Positions 63,740 to 64,000 of a stretch of DNA of 64,000 nucleotides are shown here, piece by piece. The stretch lies in the NCBI RefSeq assembly GCF_900156155.1, contig NZ_FTMD01000006.1:248001-312000 (forward strand). The letters run 5' to 3'. The translations under genes were made by a program, and so were the position numbers. Source of the stretch: Aromatoleum tolulyticum (lineage in GTDB: Bacteria; Pseudomonadota; Gammaproteobacteria; Burkholderiales; Rhodocyclaceae). Position 1 is the first letter of the stretch; every line of letters starts with the position of its first letter. The notes under the pieces are model-generated. The model did no database searches and was not told where the DNA came from. It saw nothing but the letters and a program-made list of their open reading frames with translations.

Positions 63740-64000
63740 ATGTTCCGCATCTCGCACTTCATCCGCGAACTCGACCACCCGACGCCCGTCGCCGCGCGCC
63801 GCAATCCCCCCGGCCCGGTCGTCATCTGGAACCTGATCCGTCGCTGCAATCTCACCTGCAAGCACTGCTATTCGATTTCCGCCGACAAGGACTTCCCCGG
63901 CGAATTGTCGACCACTGACGTATTCCGGGTGATGGACGACCTCAAGGCGTTCCGTGTGCCGGTGCTGATCCTGTCCGGCGGCGAACCGCTGCTCCGCCCC
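63740..64000 (+). CDS. nirJ: Heme d1 biosynthesis radical SAM protein NirJ, 3' end beyond the window
   Basis: The first 87 codons of a radical SAM protein. RRCNLTCKHCYSI gives the CxxxCxxC site for the [4Fe-4S] cluster and LILSGGEPLL the GGE motif for SAM binding. NirJ removes two propionate side chains from didecarboxysiroheme and makes the carbonyl groups of heme d1. GGAGGC precedes the ATG at 63740. Downstream nir genes cannot be seen. Confidence 0.92.
   Translation, partial: MFRISHFIRELDHPTPVAARRNPPGPVVIWNLIRRCNLTCKHCYSISADKDFPGELSTTDVFRVMDDLKAFRVPVLILSGGEPLLRP

Overview
The window is GC-rich (third codon positions are strongly G/C) and gene-dense, with no gene-free stretch longer than about 260 bases. 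Gene content and order (gyrA-serC-pheA-tyrA-aroA-cmk-rpsA-ihfB-lapAB, cysDNC, an exosortase A-linked polysaccharide locus, a cytochrome cd1 nitrite reductase cluster, a tmRNA tag ending in FVLAA) point to a denitrifying betaproteobacterium of the Rhodocyclales, close to Azoarcus, Aromatoleum or Thauera. The species is not determined.

Layout. 1-5765: right end of a polysaccharide/exosortase A locus (a VanZ-heparinase fusion truncated by the window edge, then an exosortase-associated PLP decarboxylase, acyl-CoA ligase and acyl carrier protein). 5772-11198: sulfur assimilation (SLC13 permease, cysQ, cysD, cysNC). 11271-14348: argB, a small heat-shock protein, a Cys-rich protein, and an operon joining a secreted barnase-type RNase, its barstar-type inhibitor and nudB. 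14408-18955: a receiver-TPR protein, aspS, a DUF502 protein and an FmdB zinc ribbon. 19084-22957: pilB-pilC-pilD of the type IV pilus. 23061-27997: a CcsA-type protein, ffh, an EI24 protein, a CinA-like protein, a YgjP-type metallopeptidase and gloA. 28072-38190: a type VI secretion segment (tssA, an OmpA/BON protein, tagF, tssM, a ketosynthase-like membrane protein, PAAR, TagX-type peptidase) without the sheath, tube, baseplate or ClpV genes, interrupted by a MITE-like repeat. 38320-41771: ssrA, ubiG, ompA and a methylthioadenosine/SAH deaminase-type hydrolase. 42029-53528: gyrA and the aromatic amino acid/ribosomal/lipopolysaccharide block, with aroA and cmk fused. 53603-57002: ugd, cysM, an exonuclease and a small membrane protein. 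57084-64000: nirS, nirE, nirC, nirF, nirDL fusion, nirG, nirH and the start of nirJ, which together make cytochrome cd1 and its heme d1 cofactor.

How the genes work together. nirE makes precorrin-2 from uroporphyrinogen III; NirDL/G/H decarboxylate siroheme; NirJ and NirF act later towards heme d1; NirS uses the cofactor to reduce nitrite. nirE and nirS each have an FNR/DNR-type site of the same form, TTGAT-N4-GTTAA, upstream. CysDNC makes APS and PAPS from sulfate, CysQ removes PAP, and the adjoining permease is a candidate sulfate importer. TssM, TagF, the OmpA protein, PAAR and the TagX-type peptidase are structural or accessory parts of a T6SS whose core must lie elsewhere.

Most genes are ordinary housekeeping genes. 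The less explained parts are the exosortase-linked ligase/decarboxylase/ACP trio, the RNase-inhibitor-nudB operon, the receiver with Glu in place of the phospho-acceptor Asp, the ketosynthase-like T6SS protein and the 163-bp inverted-repeat element.
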